Shown in pieces: positions 1 to 8,927 of a DNA stretch of 64,000 bases (position 1 is its first letter; each line of letters opens with the position of its first letter). The stretch lies in NCBI GenBank assembly GCA_002716625.1, contig PBAS01000017.1, positions 62,001-126,000 of the forward strand, given 5' to 3'. The notes under the pieces are model-generated. The model worked only from the letters and a program-made list of their open reading frames with translations. It ran no database searches and had not been told where the DNA came from. Both the position numbers and the translations under genes were made by a program. This stretch comes from Phycisphaeraceae bacterium. Lineage in GTDB: Bacteria > Planctomycetota > Phycisphaerae > Phycisphaerales > Phycisphaeraceae.

Positions 1-2137
1 CCGCCATGGATTCTGCCAGCACCGGCGCGATCATCAGGAAAGTGCCCGTGTAAAGGAAATAAGCCTGGGCGGCGAAAACCAGTTGGTTCATGCCCCATAG
101 CAGGACACCTCCGAAACCCATCATTAGATAAGTGGGCCATTGGATGATGAGGTAGGTTGTCGGAAGCCCAATTTCAGATCGAATACGTGCAGCTGATAAC
201 GCCAGCAGCATACATATCCCAATATAGATGAGTAAGAACCATGGGTTGATCTGTGCCAGTTGCGCAAACCAAACAATTAAAGCTACTGAAACAGCCAGGC
301 CAATCACGGCCATTCGATAGGTTAGTGCTTCATCGGAATCATCCGCGGTGGATTTCAAAGAGAGTGCTTTGCGGAATACTTGCAGCAAGTGTTTTCGGGC
401 GGCAATGACGCAGATCAGTGCCATGCATAGCAGCCCGCCGTAAGTCAGTAGCGATTGGTAGGGCCACCATCGATTAGATTGGTACCGTTCGGCAGCCGGC
501 AAGGTCTTGAGGGGTGTAAAGTATCCGATGTAACGGTAGACCCATGCCAAGCCAAAGAATATGACGAGGCTGCGTAGCATCTCGAGACTCATAAAGAAGG
601 CTACGGCAATGGCAAGTGGGCGCACATTTACTTCTAGAGGTTGTGCGAAATTTCGATGGTCAGTCACTTCCCGCAGCGGTCCAGCGGGCATAACATCAGC
701 CACGCGGAGGTGCAGATTGACGAACGGAAGTTCCGGCCAAAATGCCTTGTTGGCGTATTGCAGCGATAGGTGAACGGCGCATATCACTCCCCCGATCCAG
801 AATGGAGTGCTACGCAGAATCGTTAGTCGTCCCCGGTCATCGCCTTTTGTCAGATCCACGATAAACGTGGTCATCGGGAAGGCAAGTCGATCACCACGTT
901 CCCATTGACGGTAAAAAATAGTGACCAGGCAGAACATGGCCATGAACATGGCAATGACCAGTAATCCCCATCTAAACAAGGGCTTGGACCATTCACGCCA
1001 AGGTGCTTTGCCGAAAAGCATGAATTTCACGTACTCAACCGGATTGCTCTTATCCGGCCGTAATCGCACTCGCATCCGATCGGCTTCGTTGAGTTGCTCC
1101 CATACCTCCGGTGTGGCTTCTTCGTAGCCCTCGAGGTATCTGGGGATCTGCTCGGTATCAATAATGGTAAAATCTTTTGCCCAGAGTTTGCCCTTGCCTT
1201 CAAAGCGAAGTTTGACGTAGAACTTGTCTTCCAGATCGCGAGGGACCTGATAATCGATCCGTCCTTTCGTCATGAATCGAAGCGGGGAGACAACTTCGAC
1301 CTTGGTGCGTGTTCTAAGGATGAATAGTTCATATCCCTGCTCGGGGTCTACGCCGGCGGTCAATGTAACGACCGATGAAGATGACGGTTCATCTAAGCGA
1401 ACACGAGCAAAGACGGCATAACGAGTCAGTGGCATTACAAACCGCTCGTTAGCCAGATTCTTGTCCAGTTCTAGAAGAAGCTCCGAGACATCGGTGTCCT
1501 GCGTATGGAGCATTTCAATGCACCGCCCGGCTCCATTAGGTCCATCGATGACCGGAAGCTTCTGGGAGCCATTGGAACCATGGAATGTCCAGCGAACGCC
1601 AGGTACCGGCGTGCCATTCACATCGACCTCTGGCCCCGCATTTTCAAGCCGGTCACCCAGGTTAGGCCACAGATCTTTTGAGATCATCATGGCGCGATCG
1701 AGATCGCGTGTACGGTGCATTTCGATCTGTGCGGGTACAAGATGGTTCCAAAATGCGCCGGTATTAATAGGAATACCAAGTACCAGAATGCTAAAGACCA
1801 CAACCAATTCACCGCGGGCCACGTGCCAACTGCGGCGTAACATGGGTATTGCCGCGAATAGAAGAAGTAGTGGGACGAACAGCCCCATTGCCCCAGCTGG
1901 CGGCACGTCAGGCCGTGGCAAAGCGCCTGTGGGTGGTGGTGATCCGGAGAAATTGCCGATTTGCGATTCGGCTCCGGCATTCATATAGGTATCAATGGCT
2001 TCCGATGCCACGGCACCAATGACCAGTAGCGGCAGTGCTATCGCAATGATGCGCAAAACCGAAATGTGGTTCGAGTCTCCCCTCTGACTCGATTGCAAAG
2101 ATTCCAAATCAGACTCCACCGAAACTCCGTTATCCAT
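1..2137 (-). CDS. Large multi-pass membrane protein, DUF6785/DUF6784-like (3' end outside window)
   Basis: An open frame of about 712 codons runs leftward from an ATG at 2137 and leaves the window without a stop, so only the N-terminal part is visible. A short polar N-terminus is followed by a membrane segment (around residues 25-45), further hydrophobic stretches, a soluble middle domain of roughly 250 residues, and then at least seven more membrane segments. Near the visible end is an Arg-Ile-Arg-Ser-Glu-x-Gly-Leu-Pro-Thr stretch, like the R-x-R-x-E-x-G-x-P motif I associate with DUF6784/DUF6785 proteins of planctomycetes and verrucomicrobia. Function is unknown. No clear ribosome binding site precedes the ATG. 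The family assignment is from memory of the motif; the coding call itself is firm because the reading is continuous and protein-like throughout. Confidence 0.7.
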   Translation of the reverse strand, partial: MDNGVSVESDLESLQSSQRGDSNHISVLRIIAIALPLLVIGAVASEAIDTYMNAGAESQIGNFSGSPPPTGALPRPDVPPAGAMGLFVPLLLLFAAIPMLRRSWHVARGELVVVFSILVLGIPINTGAFWNHLVPAQIEMHRTRDLDRAMMISKDLWPNLGDRLENAGPEVDVNGTPVPGVRWTFHGSNGSQKLPVIDGPNGAGRCIEMLHTQDTDVSELLLELDKNLANERFVMPLTRYAVFARVRLDEPSSSSVVTLTAGVDPEQGYELFILRTRTKVEVVSPLRFMTKGRIDYQVPRDLEDKFYVKLRFEGKGKLWAKDFTIIDTEQIPRYLEGYEEATPEVWEQLNEADRMRVRLRPDKSNPVEYVKFMLFGKAPWREWSKPLFRWGLLVIAMFMAMFCLVTIFYRQWERGDRLAFPMTTFIVDLTKGDDRGRLTILRSTPFWIGGVICAVHLSLQYANKAFWPELPFVNLHLRVADVMPAGPLREVTDHRNFAQPLEVNVRPLAIAVAFFMSLEMLRSLVIFFGLAWVYRYIGYFTPLKTLPAAERYQSNRWWPYQSLLTYGGLLCMALICVIAARKHLLQVFRKALSLKSTADDSDEALTYRMAVIGLAVSVALIVWFAQLAQINPWFLLIYIGICMLLALSAARIRSEIGLPTTYLIIQWPTYLMMGFGGVLLWGMNQLVFAAQAYFLYTGTFLMIAPVLAESMA

Positions 2138-2284
2138 TGCAACTGGCACCGAGAACGATGTAGGTTACCAAATCCAACAGATGCGGTCTTGGCCCAAGAG
2201 AAACGCTCCAGCAGCAGGTAGATTTCAAGTCAATGAAGATCGCATGAACACCCACCGTTTTTGTTACTGAAAGCCACAATATGC

Positions 2285-2319
2285 AAAAGGGCCGCAGCAC
2301 TTAAAAAGCACTGCGGCCC
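2285..2319 (-). terminator. Rho-independent terminator downstream of the ABC exporter operon
   Basis: Read on the minus strand, a 12-bp GC-rich stem (plus-strand arms 2289-2300 and 2308-2319, two G-U pairs near the loop) with a 7-nt loop is followed by four T residues (plus-strand AAAA at 2285-2288). It lies about 180 nt after the stop of the ATP-binding subunit and before the next minus-strand gene. Orientation is inferred from the T-run. Confidence 0.75.
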
Positions 2320-2501
2320 CTCGGAGCAATCAAATTGATGGTAACCGAACTTTGTCCAATAACCAAATGATTACCACTTTGCCAACACAAAAGCCGTGCC
2401 AGGATACGGTGTCCGGGGTATTTCGAATTTCATTTCGTGATGCGGAAGCTGACATCCTGCCCATACTGGCTGATGATGGTGACGGCACAGCGGCTGATTG
2501 G

Positions 2502-3752
2502 CTAGTCGTTATGTTTTGTGTCGTTGATGGAGACGGGGGGGGCGTTATCAATGGGCTGGGTAGTCCAATTGTTACCGAGACGCAATACAGCATTTCCGGG
2601 CGAATTGCCGCGAACCGTTACCATCCTGGGGGTACTGGATTCCCACAGTGGATGGTTATAGCCAATGTCTGTGACATTCAGGCCGAAGGTGTAGTCACCT
2701 TCGGCAAGGGGCAGGGGATCAAACCGATAGCGTAGGCGGTATGTACCCGTGTGTGGTGGTATTTTCATGGAGTGGGCAGTACTGGCAGTACCCAGATACA
2801 GGCCGCTAGCTGTTGCGATATTCAATTGAATACTGATATCCTCAAAGGCATCGCGTAAAATTAGATCAAATTCAATATCTGCCGGTTCGCCACAATCCAG
2901 TTCTGCGACCTCGCGTCCAGTTGCATCACATAATCGCAAGTTCTTGATCTCTGCCACCGCTGGCGAGCCGGATATTGACTTATTGTGGTCTTCTCGCAAC
3001 GCCTCAATATAAGTCTTGATGGCACCATTGGTCTTCCCCTGATAGATCATCTTGCCGTGGTCAAGAACGATGGTATTGGGGCACAATCGGTTAACCTGGT
3101 CGAGCAAGTGCGAGATGAATACAACCGTGACATCAGATTGGATCAGTTTTTCCATGTGTTGGAGGCATTTATGGCGAAATTTAGCATCGCCAACGCTAAG
3201 CACTTCATCGACCAGCAGGATGTCCGGATCCATGTGCGCTGCGACTGCAAAACCCAAGCGGGCTTTCATGCCGGCGCTGTATCGCTTGATTGGCGTGTCA
3301 ATAAACCTATTGACACCCGCAAATTCAATGATCTGTTCTTCCTTTTTTCGGATGGCCTCACGCTTTATACCGAGAATTGCACCATTGAGGTAAATATTCT
3401 CTCGCCCGGTAAGGTCTTGGTGGAATCCTGCGCCGATTTCGATCAATGCGGATAGTCGTCCGTTGATGGTGTAGTTGCCTCGGCTAGGTTTGAGGATACG
3501 TGAAAGGAGTTTGAGCATCGTGCTTTTGCCCGCACCGTTGGGTCCGATGATGCCGAGCGACTCGCCACGTGGAACCTCAAAACTGATATCGCGGAGAGCC
3601 CAAAATTCGCGGTGGGCCAACTCACTGGATTTAGCGGCACGGCCAATCAGCCGTTTTGTCACCGCTGGGATCAGATCACGTAGTGAATCGTGAAACTCGC
3701 CTCGGCGAAATTTCTTCCAAACGCAATTAACTTGTATTGCAGTGTCAGTCAT
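2502..3752 (-). CDS. Polysaccharide ABC exporter, ATP-binding subunit (Wzt/TagH-like)
   Basis: This is the cytoplasmic ATPase of an ABC-2 exporter that moves lipid-linked polysaccharide across the inner membrane. Visible motifs are Walker A (GPNGAGKS, residues 70-77), the signature YSAGM (158-162), Walker B DILLVDE (177-183) and the switch His215. After about residue 255 there is a beta-rich C-terminal domain of roughly 150 residues, resembling the Wzt C-terminal domain that in O9a-type systems recognises the finished glycan. The start codon lies 6 nt after the permease stop, so the two are co-translated. The final codons contain a run of eight G (plus strand, 2535-2542); the alternative frame after this run stays open to 2330, just before the terminator. 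The substrate cannot be read from the sequence. Confidence 0.9.
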   Translation of the reverse strand: MTDTAIQVNCVWKKFRRGEFHDSLRDLIPAVTKRLIGRAAKSSELAHREFWALRDISFEVPRGESLGIIGPNGAGKSTMLKLLSRILKPSRGNYTINGRLSALIEIGAGFHQDLTGRENIYLNGAILGIKREAIRKKEEQIIEFAGVNRFIDTPIKRYSAGMKARLGFAVAAHMDPDILLVDEVLSVGDAKFRHKCLQHMEKLIQSDVTVVFISHLLDQVNRLCPNTIVLDHGKMIYQGKTNGAIKTYIEALREDHNKSISGSPAVAEIKNLRLCDATGREVAELDCGEPADIEFDLILRDAFEDISIQLNIATASGLYLGTASTAHSMKIPPHTGTYRLRYRFDPLPLAEGDYTFGLNVTDIGYNHPLWESSTPRMVTVRGNSPGNAVLRLGNNWTTQPIDNAPPVSINDTKHND

Positions 3753-3758
3753 TGCAGG

Positions 3759-4583
3759 TCATGCGTATTCGGCGAACATGGATTCCGCCTTTGTGAATAA
3801 AGCGTGGCCAAACACGATTACAACGGCAGTTACAACACCACTGTAGGCCAGAAACTTGTGAAGAAGAGGGTCGATATAACCTTCAAGTAGTACCATCCGC
3901 AATGCTTCGAGCGGGGGTGCAATGGGGTTGAATAACATCAACCATCCATAATTTGCATGAACCTCGGTGTAGGTAAAATAAACCAGGGAAAAAAGAATTC
4001 CGAATTGGAGTACAACCTGTACGATGTATTTGACATCACGAAATATGAGATTGGCGGCTGACAATCCAATACCGAGACCGGTCGCCATAAGGATCAGCGT
4101 TGCCAGCAGCACAGGTACCCACAGCAGTTGAATTGATATCACGATAGGTGATTTGTCGCCCCCCACCAGGACTAGAATCGCCAGTACGACAACCAAGCCT
4201 GTTAAGCTGATGGCAAAATCAAACAATGCAGACAGTGTGGCAGAAAGTGGAACGACTTCGCGCGGGAAGTAGATCTTTGTGATCAACTCCACATTCCCGA
4301 TCAAGCTCGTCGATGCGGCACCAACAATGGCCGCAAATGCGAGCCAGGGCACTGATTTCACCATGACACCAACAATATCGGCTGCAACGGGAAGCGATTC
4401 TGACCGGTACCAGGACATCACAAGGCGAAACAGGATGCCTGATGTGATGGCCAAGACAGGCATGAAAAATGCCCATGCAACCCCCATTACGGCCTGTTTG
4501 TACTTGACTTGGATGTCGCGATAGGTCAGTGCAATGAGAAGTTCTCGATAAGCTACGATCTGTTTGATGGTGTTTAGTGGCAT
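3759..4583 (-). CDS. Polysaccharide ABC exporter, permease subunit (Wzm/TagG-like)
   Basis: An inner-membrane ABC-2 type permease of 274 residues, the normal family size. The N-terminus carries the usual amphipathic stretch followed by Tyr-Arg-Asp-Ile-x-Val-Lys-Tyr-Lys and the start of the first membrane segment, a typical layout for TagG/KpsM/Wzm proteins. About six membrane segments can be seen. It is the first gene of a two-gene operon with the ATPase that begins 6 nt later. It is transcribed divergently from the polysaccharide deacetylase; only 57 nt separate the two starts, so both promoters must lie in or close to this gap. Confidence 0.9.
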   Translation of the reverse strand: MPLNTIKQIVAYRELLIALTYRDIQVKYKQAVMGVAWAFFMPVLAITSGILFRLVMSWYRSESLPVAADIVGVMVKSVPWLAFAAIVGAASTSLIGNVELITKIYFPREVVPLSATLSALFDFAISLTGLVVVLAILVLVGGDKSPIVISIQLLWVPVLLATLILMATGLGIGLSAANLIFRDVKYIVQVVLQFGILFSLVYFTYTEVHANYGWLMLFNPIAPPLEALRMVLLEGYIDPLLHKFLAYSGVVTAVVIVFGHALFTKAESMFAEYA

Positions 4584-4640
4584 TAGACGATTTTTTTATG
4601 TGTATAAGTAAGGATCCGGGTCGTTGTCCAGGCGTGTGCC

Positions 4641-5576
4641 ATGTTAGACTTGACTCCGATGTCGGTCCGGGATCCAGCTCGTGTTCCTTGCTGTGTCAGT
4701 ATTGACGTGGAAGAGTATGTCCATGTTGAGGTGGCCCGGGGGGTGGTCGACTTTAACCAGTGGGACGATTGGCCTTCGCGGGTCGAGCGAAATGTTGATC
4801 TGCTTTTGACACTTTTTGATGCGTGTGGTCTGCGGGGTACATTTTTTATTCTTGGCCATGTGGCCCAGCGGCACGAATCGATGGTAAAGCGCATTGCACA
4901 AGCTGGCCATGAGATTGCCAGCCACGGTTCGAACCACCAGAGACTGCACCAGTTGAACACGGAAACATTTCGTGCCGATGTGCTTGCCTGCAAGAAACTG
5001 CTTGAAGATCAGACCGGCCAGCATGTGCGGGGATACCGAGCGCCAACCTTTAGTGTCGTCAGGCAGACAGCCTGGGCGATCGATGTACTGGTTGAGTTGG
5101 GGTTCGAGTACGACGCCTCTATATTTCCTATACGGCATCCATGGTATGGCGTGCCGACGACGCCGGTGAGTCCGTTTATGGTGTGTAATGGCAGTGGCTC
5201 GGCATTGCTGGAGGTCCCGCCACTGGTATATCGCCTTGGTTCCTGGAATCTGCCCGCAGCGGGCGGTGGTTACTTTCGACTGTTGCCACTTGTTCTGATG
5301 CAGTGGGCCCTGGCCCAGGCATGCCGACAGGGGCGACCAGCGATTTTGTATTTTCATCCTTGGGAGTTTGACCCCCAGATGCCACGCATGCCGTTGTCTG
5401 TAACTGGTCGAATCCGCACCTATACAGGTTTGCGACGGGCTCAATCGCGACTGGAGTGCATCATGCGTCGGTCCAGTAGGTGGAGTCCTATCGGCGATGT
5501 GCTTGGCGAACTGCGAGCCTTGGCGGATACGCATCCGGTTTTTGATCTGGCGCGGTGTGCAGTAACTCACAACTGA
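4641..5576 (+). CDS. Polysaccharide deacetylase, DUF3473 / exosortase-associated type
   Basis: A carbohydrate esterase of the NodB fold that probably removes acetyl groups from a surface polysaccharide. Motif 1 is Asp22-Val-Glu-Glu, motif 2 is S-H95-G-S-N-H99, and motif 3 is R133-A-P135-T-F. The C-terminal part carries Y-F-H-P-W-E-F-D-P, typical of the DUF3473 extension found in deacetylases of exosortase (XrtA) loci. No signal peptide is visible, as is usual for this type. An alternative start at 4659 (M7) lies 8 nt after a weak -10-like TAGACT (4645-4650); this is undecided. It lies beside the EPS genes 5701-12252 but on the opposite strand, and a long antisense frame across it is a shadow. 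Confidence 0.88.
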   Translation: MLDLTPMSVRDPARVPCCVSIDVEEYVHVEVARGVVDFNQWDDWPSRVERNVDLLLTLFDACGLRGTFFILGHVAQRHESMVKRIAQAGHEIASHGSNHQRLHQLNTETFRADVLACKKLLEDQTGQHVRGYRAPTFSVVRQTAWAIDVLVELGFEYDASIFPIRHPWYGVPTTPVSPFMVCNGSGSALLEVPPLVYRLGSWNLPAAGGGYFRLLPLVLMQWALAQACRQGRPAILYFHPWEFDPQMPRMPLSVTGRIRTYTGLRRAQSRLECIMRRSSRWSPIGDVLGELRALADTHPVFDLARCAVTHN

Positions 5577-5700
5577 AGTTCCAATAATATTTTCGTTCTG
5601 TGTACCCGATGCAGTTGTTAGAAGTCCGGCTCCTGTTCTCATTTCGGTTCATTTTGATTTGATAGCCAGTAGCCAATACAGGAGAAAGAAGCCAATCCTG

Positions 5701-6969
5701 CTATGCAGTAGTATTGCCCTGGCTGCCCTTGATCAACTGGACCATTGGCTCAAGGCATTGACTCCAGTCATATCGTTTCTCAACCTGCTGGCGGGCAGAC
5801 TGGCCTAATCGGGTTCGTAGAGCCCGGTCTTCAAACAACTGCCCAATCGATTTAGCCCATTGCTGTGGCGTTTTGGCAACAATCAAATGTTCGCCATCAA
5901 TCACATCGACTCCTTCTGCGGCACCTACGGAACAGACCACCGCCTTGGCACAAGCCATCGCCTCCAGGATTTTATTCTGGATACCTCGGGCAATAAGCAA
6001 GGGCGCGATTACCACTGACGCCTGTGAAAGATATTCACGGATGTCAGGGACTGATCCGATTACCGATATGCCCTGTTCTCGATCAAGGTCACGGATTTTC
6101 TGGGTTGGATGACGTCCAACAATCAAAAATCGGGTCTTGGGTTGTAGCTGGCGAAGCAGCGGCATGACACAGCGGACGAACCAACACACACCTTCAGTAT
6201 TTGGCCAATAATTGAGTACACCAACAAAGACAATCGTGTTGTTGTCTGCATCAGGTGTTGGGCGGAAGTATTCCAGGTCAACACCGTTATTGATCACGGT
6301 AACTTGTTTTGTTGAGTCAATGTGATTCTGGTATGCGTTGGCTTCGGCCTGAGTCGTCACCGCAATTCCATCGAACGCATCGTAGGTACCAGCTTCAATT
6401 CGTTGCAAACGACGCGCTTCAGTTACATACGCCCACCGCATTGGAGCCCAACTGTGCCTGGAAAAACTCTGCCACTTCAAGCTGTCAACATCAACCAGGT
6501 CAATGATATGTCGTGGTCGCTTGGTTATTGTGTTGGCATTAATCATATGGCGATGTGTCAACACGCGTGCATAAGAGATCATCCCGGTGCAGTAGGTCAA
6601 GATGGCATCAAATGGGTCCTGTTCATGCCACTGGAGGATCTGTTGTGCCAGGCCTGTGCGATAGTAAAAAGCGGATGTGGCGCAATTGCCGCACAGCATA
6701 GCCCAGATGCTGCGTAGTGTACTCCACCGGCTTGAGATCGGCATGATTGCCACACGCCGCGCCATCGTCGAAAGCAGTTGGTGGTGTTGTAGCCAAACGG
6801 ACTCATCACTTGTGCAGGCAATTGCGAGATCAAATTTATCGTGAAGTGTACGCAGTATGTGATAGCTACGGATTCGATCACCTCGATCGGGTGGATAGGG
6901 CAATCGATGGGCAAGTACGAGTACACGTTGCCGTGGCGACAGTTCGTTCTGTATGGAAGTATTCGTCAT
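5701..6969 (-). CDS. GT4 glycosyltransferase, TIGR03087 (exosortase-associated) type
   Basis: A 422-residue GT-B fold glycosyltransferase. The N-terminal signature H-R-L-P-Y-P-P-D-R-G-D-R-I-R-S (residues 21-35) is the hallmark I associate with the PEP-CTERM/XrtA-linked sugar transferase family TIGR03087. The C-terminal half has the GT4 nucleotide-sugar features: I-N-N-G-V-D, F-V-G-V-L-N-Y-W-P-N, and the N-K-I-L-E-A-M-A loop. It probably adds a sugar to the growing lipid-linked EPS repeat on the cytoplasmic face. It is the last gene of the minus-strand EPS run, about 96 nt after the BY-kinase stop. Sugar and linkage are unknown. Confidence 0.88.
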   Translation of the reverse strand: MTNTSIQNELSPRQRVLVLAHRLPYPPDRGDRIRSYHILRTLHDKFDLAIACTSDESVWLQHHQLLSTMARRVAIMPISSRWSTLRSIWAMLCGNCATSAFYYRTGLAQQILQWHEQDPFDAILTYCTGMISYARVLTHRHMINANTITKRPRHIIDLVDVDSLKWQSFSRHSWAPMRWAYVTEARRLQRIEAGTYDAFDGIAVTTQAEANAYQNHIDSTKQVTVINNGVDLEYFRPTPDADNNTIVFVGVLNYWPNTEGVCWFVRCVMPLLRQLQPKTRFLIVGRHPTQKIRDLDREQGISVIGSVPDIREYLSQASVVIAPLLIARGIQNKILEAMACAKAVVCSVGAAEGVDVIDGEHLIVAKTPQQWAKSIGQLFEDRALRTRLGQSARQQVEKRYDWSQCLEPMVQLIKGSQGNTTA

Positions 6970-7065
6970 CGTCTATATCGGATGGGTGTATTAATAACTA
7001 TTGCCAAGACACAATATGTCATCAGTCAGGATTGGGCTGTGGCGATCCATGCTCCACGGCACTTT

Positions 7066-7971
7066 CTAGTAAGCGTAGCGGTAAAGATACTTCGGTGTCG
7101 TGTCGGTTAGATGTGTAAGTACGGCGCCGGCAATTTCGCAGTTTGATGCGCTGAGTAGTCGCTTGGCTCGATCAACCAGATCTTGTGGTGTTGTATTCAT
7201 GCGGATGACCAACAGGACCTGATCGCAGATGGCACCCAGTATGCTGGCGTCGGTGACATTAAGCACGGGTGGCGTGTCCACAAATATGTGATCAAACCGG
7301 TCCTTCATTTGCTCAAGTACCTGAATCATGCGGGGGCTTGCAAGCAACTCAGTGCTCGTTGCATTATCACTGCCACCAGCGGGCATAAAACATAGATTGT
7401 CATAGTCCGTTGGATGGATGGCATCGTCGACCTTGTCAACTTCACCTTTTAATACATGTAACAACCCTGGGCATGCATCGCGATCCAATAGGTGGGGAAA
7501 CGACGGGCGGCGCAAGTCGCCTTCAACTACAAGAGTCTTTTGTGTGCGCAATTCACTGAAGGTAATGCCCATGTTTAATGCCGTGACACTCTTGCCTTCA
7601 TTGGGTGAGGCACTTGTAATCACAACAGTTTGTATACGATGATTGCGTATGCGGGCGAGCATTTGGGTTCGAATTGCACGGTATTGTTCGGTGATAATGC
7701 TGGCCCTGTCATGATGGGGGATTAACTCATTGGAGTAACTATTGGTGCTTGGTGGCCCTTCTTTATGCACGCGAGTGGATTTGGATGGGGTGGGGTCTAA
7801 TTCAGCCTCCATCGTGTTTTGAGCACCGGCAGCAGCTTTGGTGGACTGCTCAATTGGTGATGCAGATGTCGGGTTTTCTTGGGGAGAAGTTGAACCGCCA
7901 CCTTCACCGTTATAGGGCTTAACCTTTTTGTCCTGCTGGGCTCGATTCATGGCGTCATAGACGTCGCCCAT
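7066..7971 (-). CDS. BY-kinase (CpsD/CapB family tyrosine autokinase of EPS synthesis)
   Basis: A cytoplasmic P-loop tyrosine kinase that normally pairs with a Wzz-type membrane protein to control polymer length and export. Residues 1-85 are low-complexity and polar. The oligomerisation motif E95-Q-Y-R98-A-I-R101 is followed by Walker A (residues 121-128, ASPNEGKS), Walker A' LVVEGDLRRP (147-156) and Walker B HIFVDTPP (228-235). The C-terminus ends in a tyrosine cluster (Y295, Y297, Y299, Y301), the expected autophosphorylation site. The start overlaps the end of the ATPase gene by 17 nt, so expression is probably coupled. The partner would be the Wzz-like protein at 8928-10586. Confidence 0.9.
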   Translation of the reverse strand: MGDVYDAMNRAQQDKKVKPYNGEGGGSTSPQENPTSASPIEQSTKAAAGAQNTMEAELDPTPSKSTRVHKEGPPSTNSYSNELIPHHDRASIITEQYRAIRTQMLARIRNHRIQTVVITSASPNEGKSVTALNMGITFSELRTQKTLVVEGDLRRPSFPHLLDRDACPGLLHVLKGEVDKVDDAIHPTDYDNLCFMPAGGSDNATSTELLASPRMIQVLEQMKDRFDHIFVDTPPVLNVTDASILGAICDQVLLVIRMNTTPQDLVDRAKRLLSASNCEIAGAVLTHLTDTTPKYLYRYAY

Positions 7972-8848
7972 GGTCCATCTCCTGCCCGGCGCCGGGTGGC
8001 GGCGCAGCGGCCATTATATCGGCTGGTTCGTCGTTAAAGTTAGGTAATATTTGGGAGATCGCGGCGGTAACAATCTGTGAGTCAACCAGATGGGTGTCTC
8101 GCGAGTACCCGACAAGCAGTGCGTTGTCGCAGATCAGATTCACCAATCGTGGTATCCCAGCGGCCCGTTCATGGATCACATGAAGTGCCTGCTGCGAAAA
8201 ATCTACATCCAGCCGTTCTTTACCAGCACGCAGCAGGCGAAACTCAATGTAGCGGGCAGTCTCTTCAAAAGTCATGGGTTGAAGGTGTGTGTACATCACG
8301 ATTCGTTGTATGAGTGGTGTTAGGCGATTGTGTTTGAGTATTTTACGCAGTTCAGGCTGACCGAGTATCAGCAACTGGACAAGCTTTTCGGTCTCGTTTT
8401 CGAGGTTGGTAAGCAGCCGAATTTCTTCAAACTCATCAATGTTCAAACACTGGCCCTCATCAATAATGACCACCAGATAGCGGCCTAGTGAATGTTGGTT
8501 TTCGATGTAACGACGGATCAGGGTTAGGAGGGTTGCTTTGTCGCATATGGCGGGGGTTTCAATGCCATATTCGATTGCGATCAGTTTGAGTAATTGATGA
8601 GATGACACCCGTGTGTTGTTAATCAATGCAACACGTGCATCTTGTCCCATACGCCGAATCAGCATACGGCTGAGCGTGGTTTTTCCTGATCCAATCTCGC
8701 CGGTTACCAGGGCAAACCCTTGACGGTTGCGGACGGTGTACTCCAGTTTCGCCAATGCTTCCTTGTGCTGCTCGGTTTCAAAGAAGAAGCGAGAATCAGG
8801 TGTGTTGTGAAACGGCGCACACGCCAAATTGTAGAATTCTTCATACAT
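7955..8848 (-). CDS. ExeA-like AAA ATPase (exosortase-associated TIGR03015 type)
   Basis: An AAA+ ATPase of the general secretion protein A (ExeA) type, 297 residues. It begins with the family's Tyr-x-x-Phe-Tyr-x-L-x-x-x-P-F pattern. Walker A is G50-E-I-G-S-G-K-T, Walker B is V-V-I-I-D-E near residue 126, and a sensor region with G-Q-P-E-L follows. Proteins of this type sit in EPS loci that carry exosortase XrtA, where they are thought to assist polymer export or regulation. Here it lies between the Wzz-like gene and the BY-kinase. No membrane segment is seen, so it should be cytoplasmic. Confidence 0.87.
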   Translation of the reverse strand: MYEEFYNLACAPFHNTPDSRFFFETEQHKEALAKLEYTVRNRQGFALVTGEIGSGKTTLSRMLIRRMGQDARVALINNTRVSSHQLLKLIAIEYGIETPAICDKATLLTLIRRYIENQHSLGRYLVVIIDEGQCLNIDEFEEIRLLTNLENETEKLVQLLILGQPELRKILKHNRLTPLIQRIVMYTHLQPMTFEETARYIEFRLLRAGKERLDVDFSQQALHVIHERAAGIPRLVNLICDNALLVGYSRDTHLVDSQIVTAAISQILPNFNDEPADIMAAAPPPGAGQEMDHGRRL

Positions 8849-8927
8849 CGATGGGTTTAATGATCTCCATGCGGGCGCTTTGGGTATACATGAGTTTCAT
8901 ATCATCCGTAGCCAGGCATTCTGTTTT

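Noticed and set aside
1461-1988. Plus-strand 175-codon frame inside the partial membrane-protein gene
   Set aside because: Arg/Ser-rich antisense shadow of the continuous minus-strand frame.
2352-2735. Plus-strand 127-codon frame at the end of the ABC ATPase gene
   Set aside because: It overlaps the Wzt C-terminal domain coding and the region to the terminator in antisense, and has no ribosome binding site.
4644-5642. Long minus-strand frame (332 codons) opposite the polysaccharide deacetylase
   Set aside because: The plus strand carries intact NodB and DUF3473 motifs; the antisense product has no recognisable feature.
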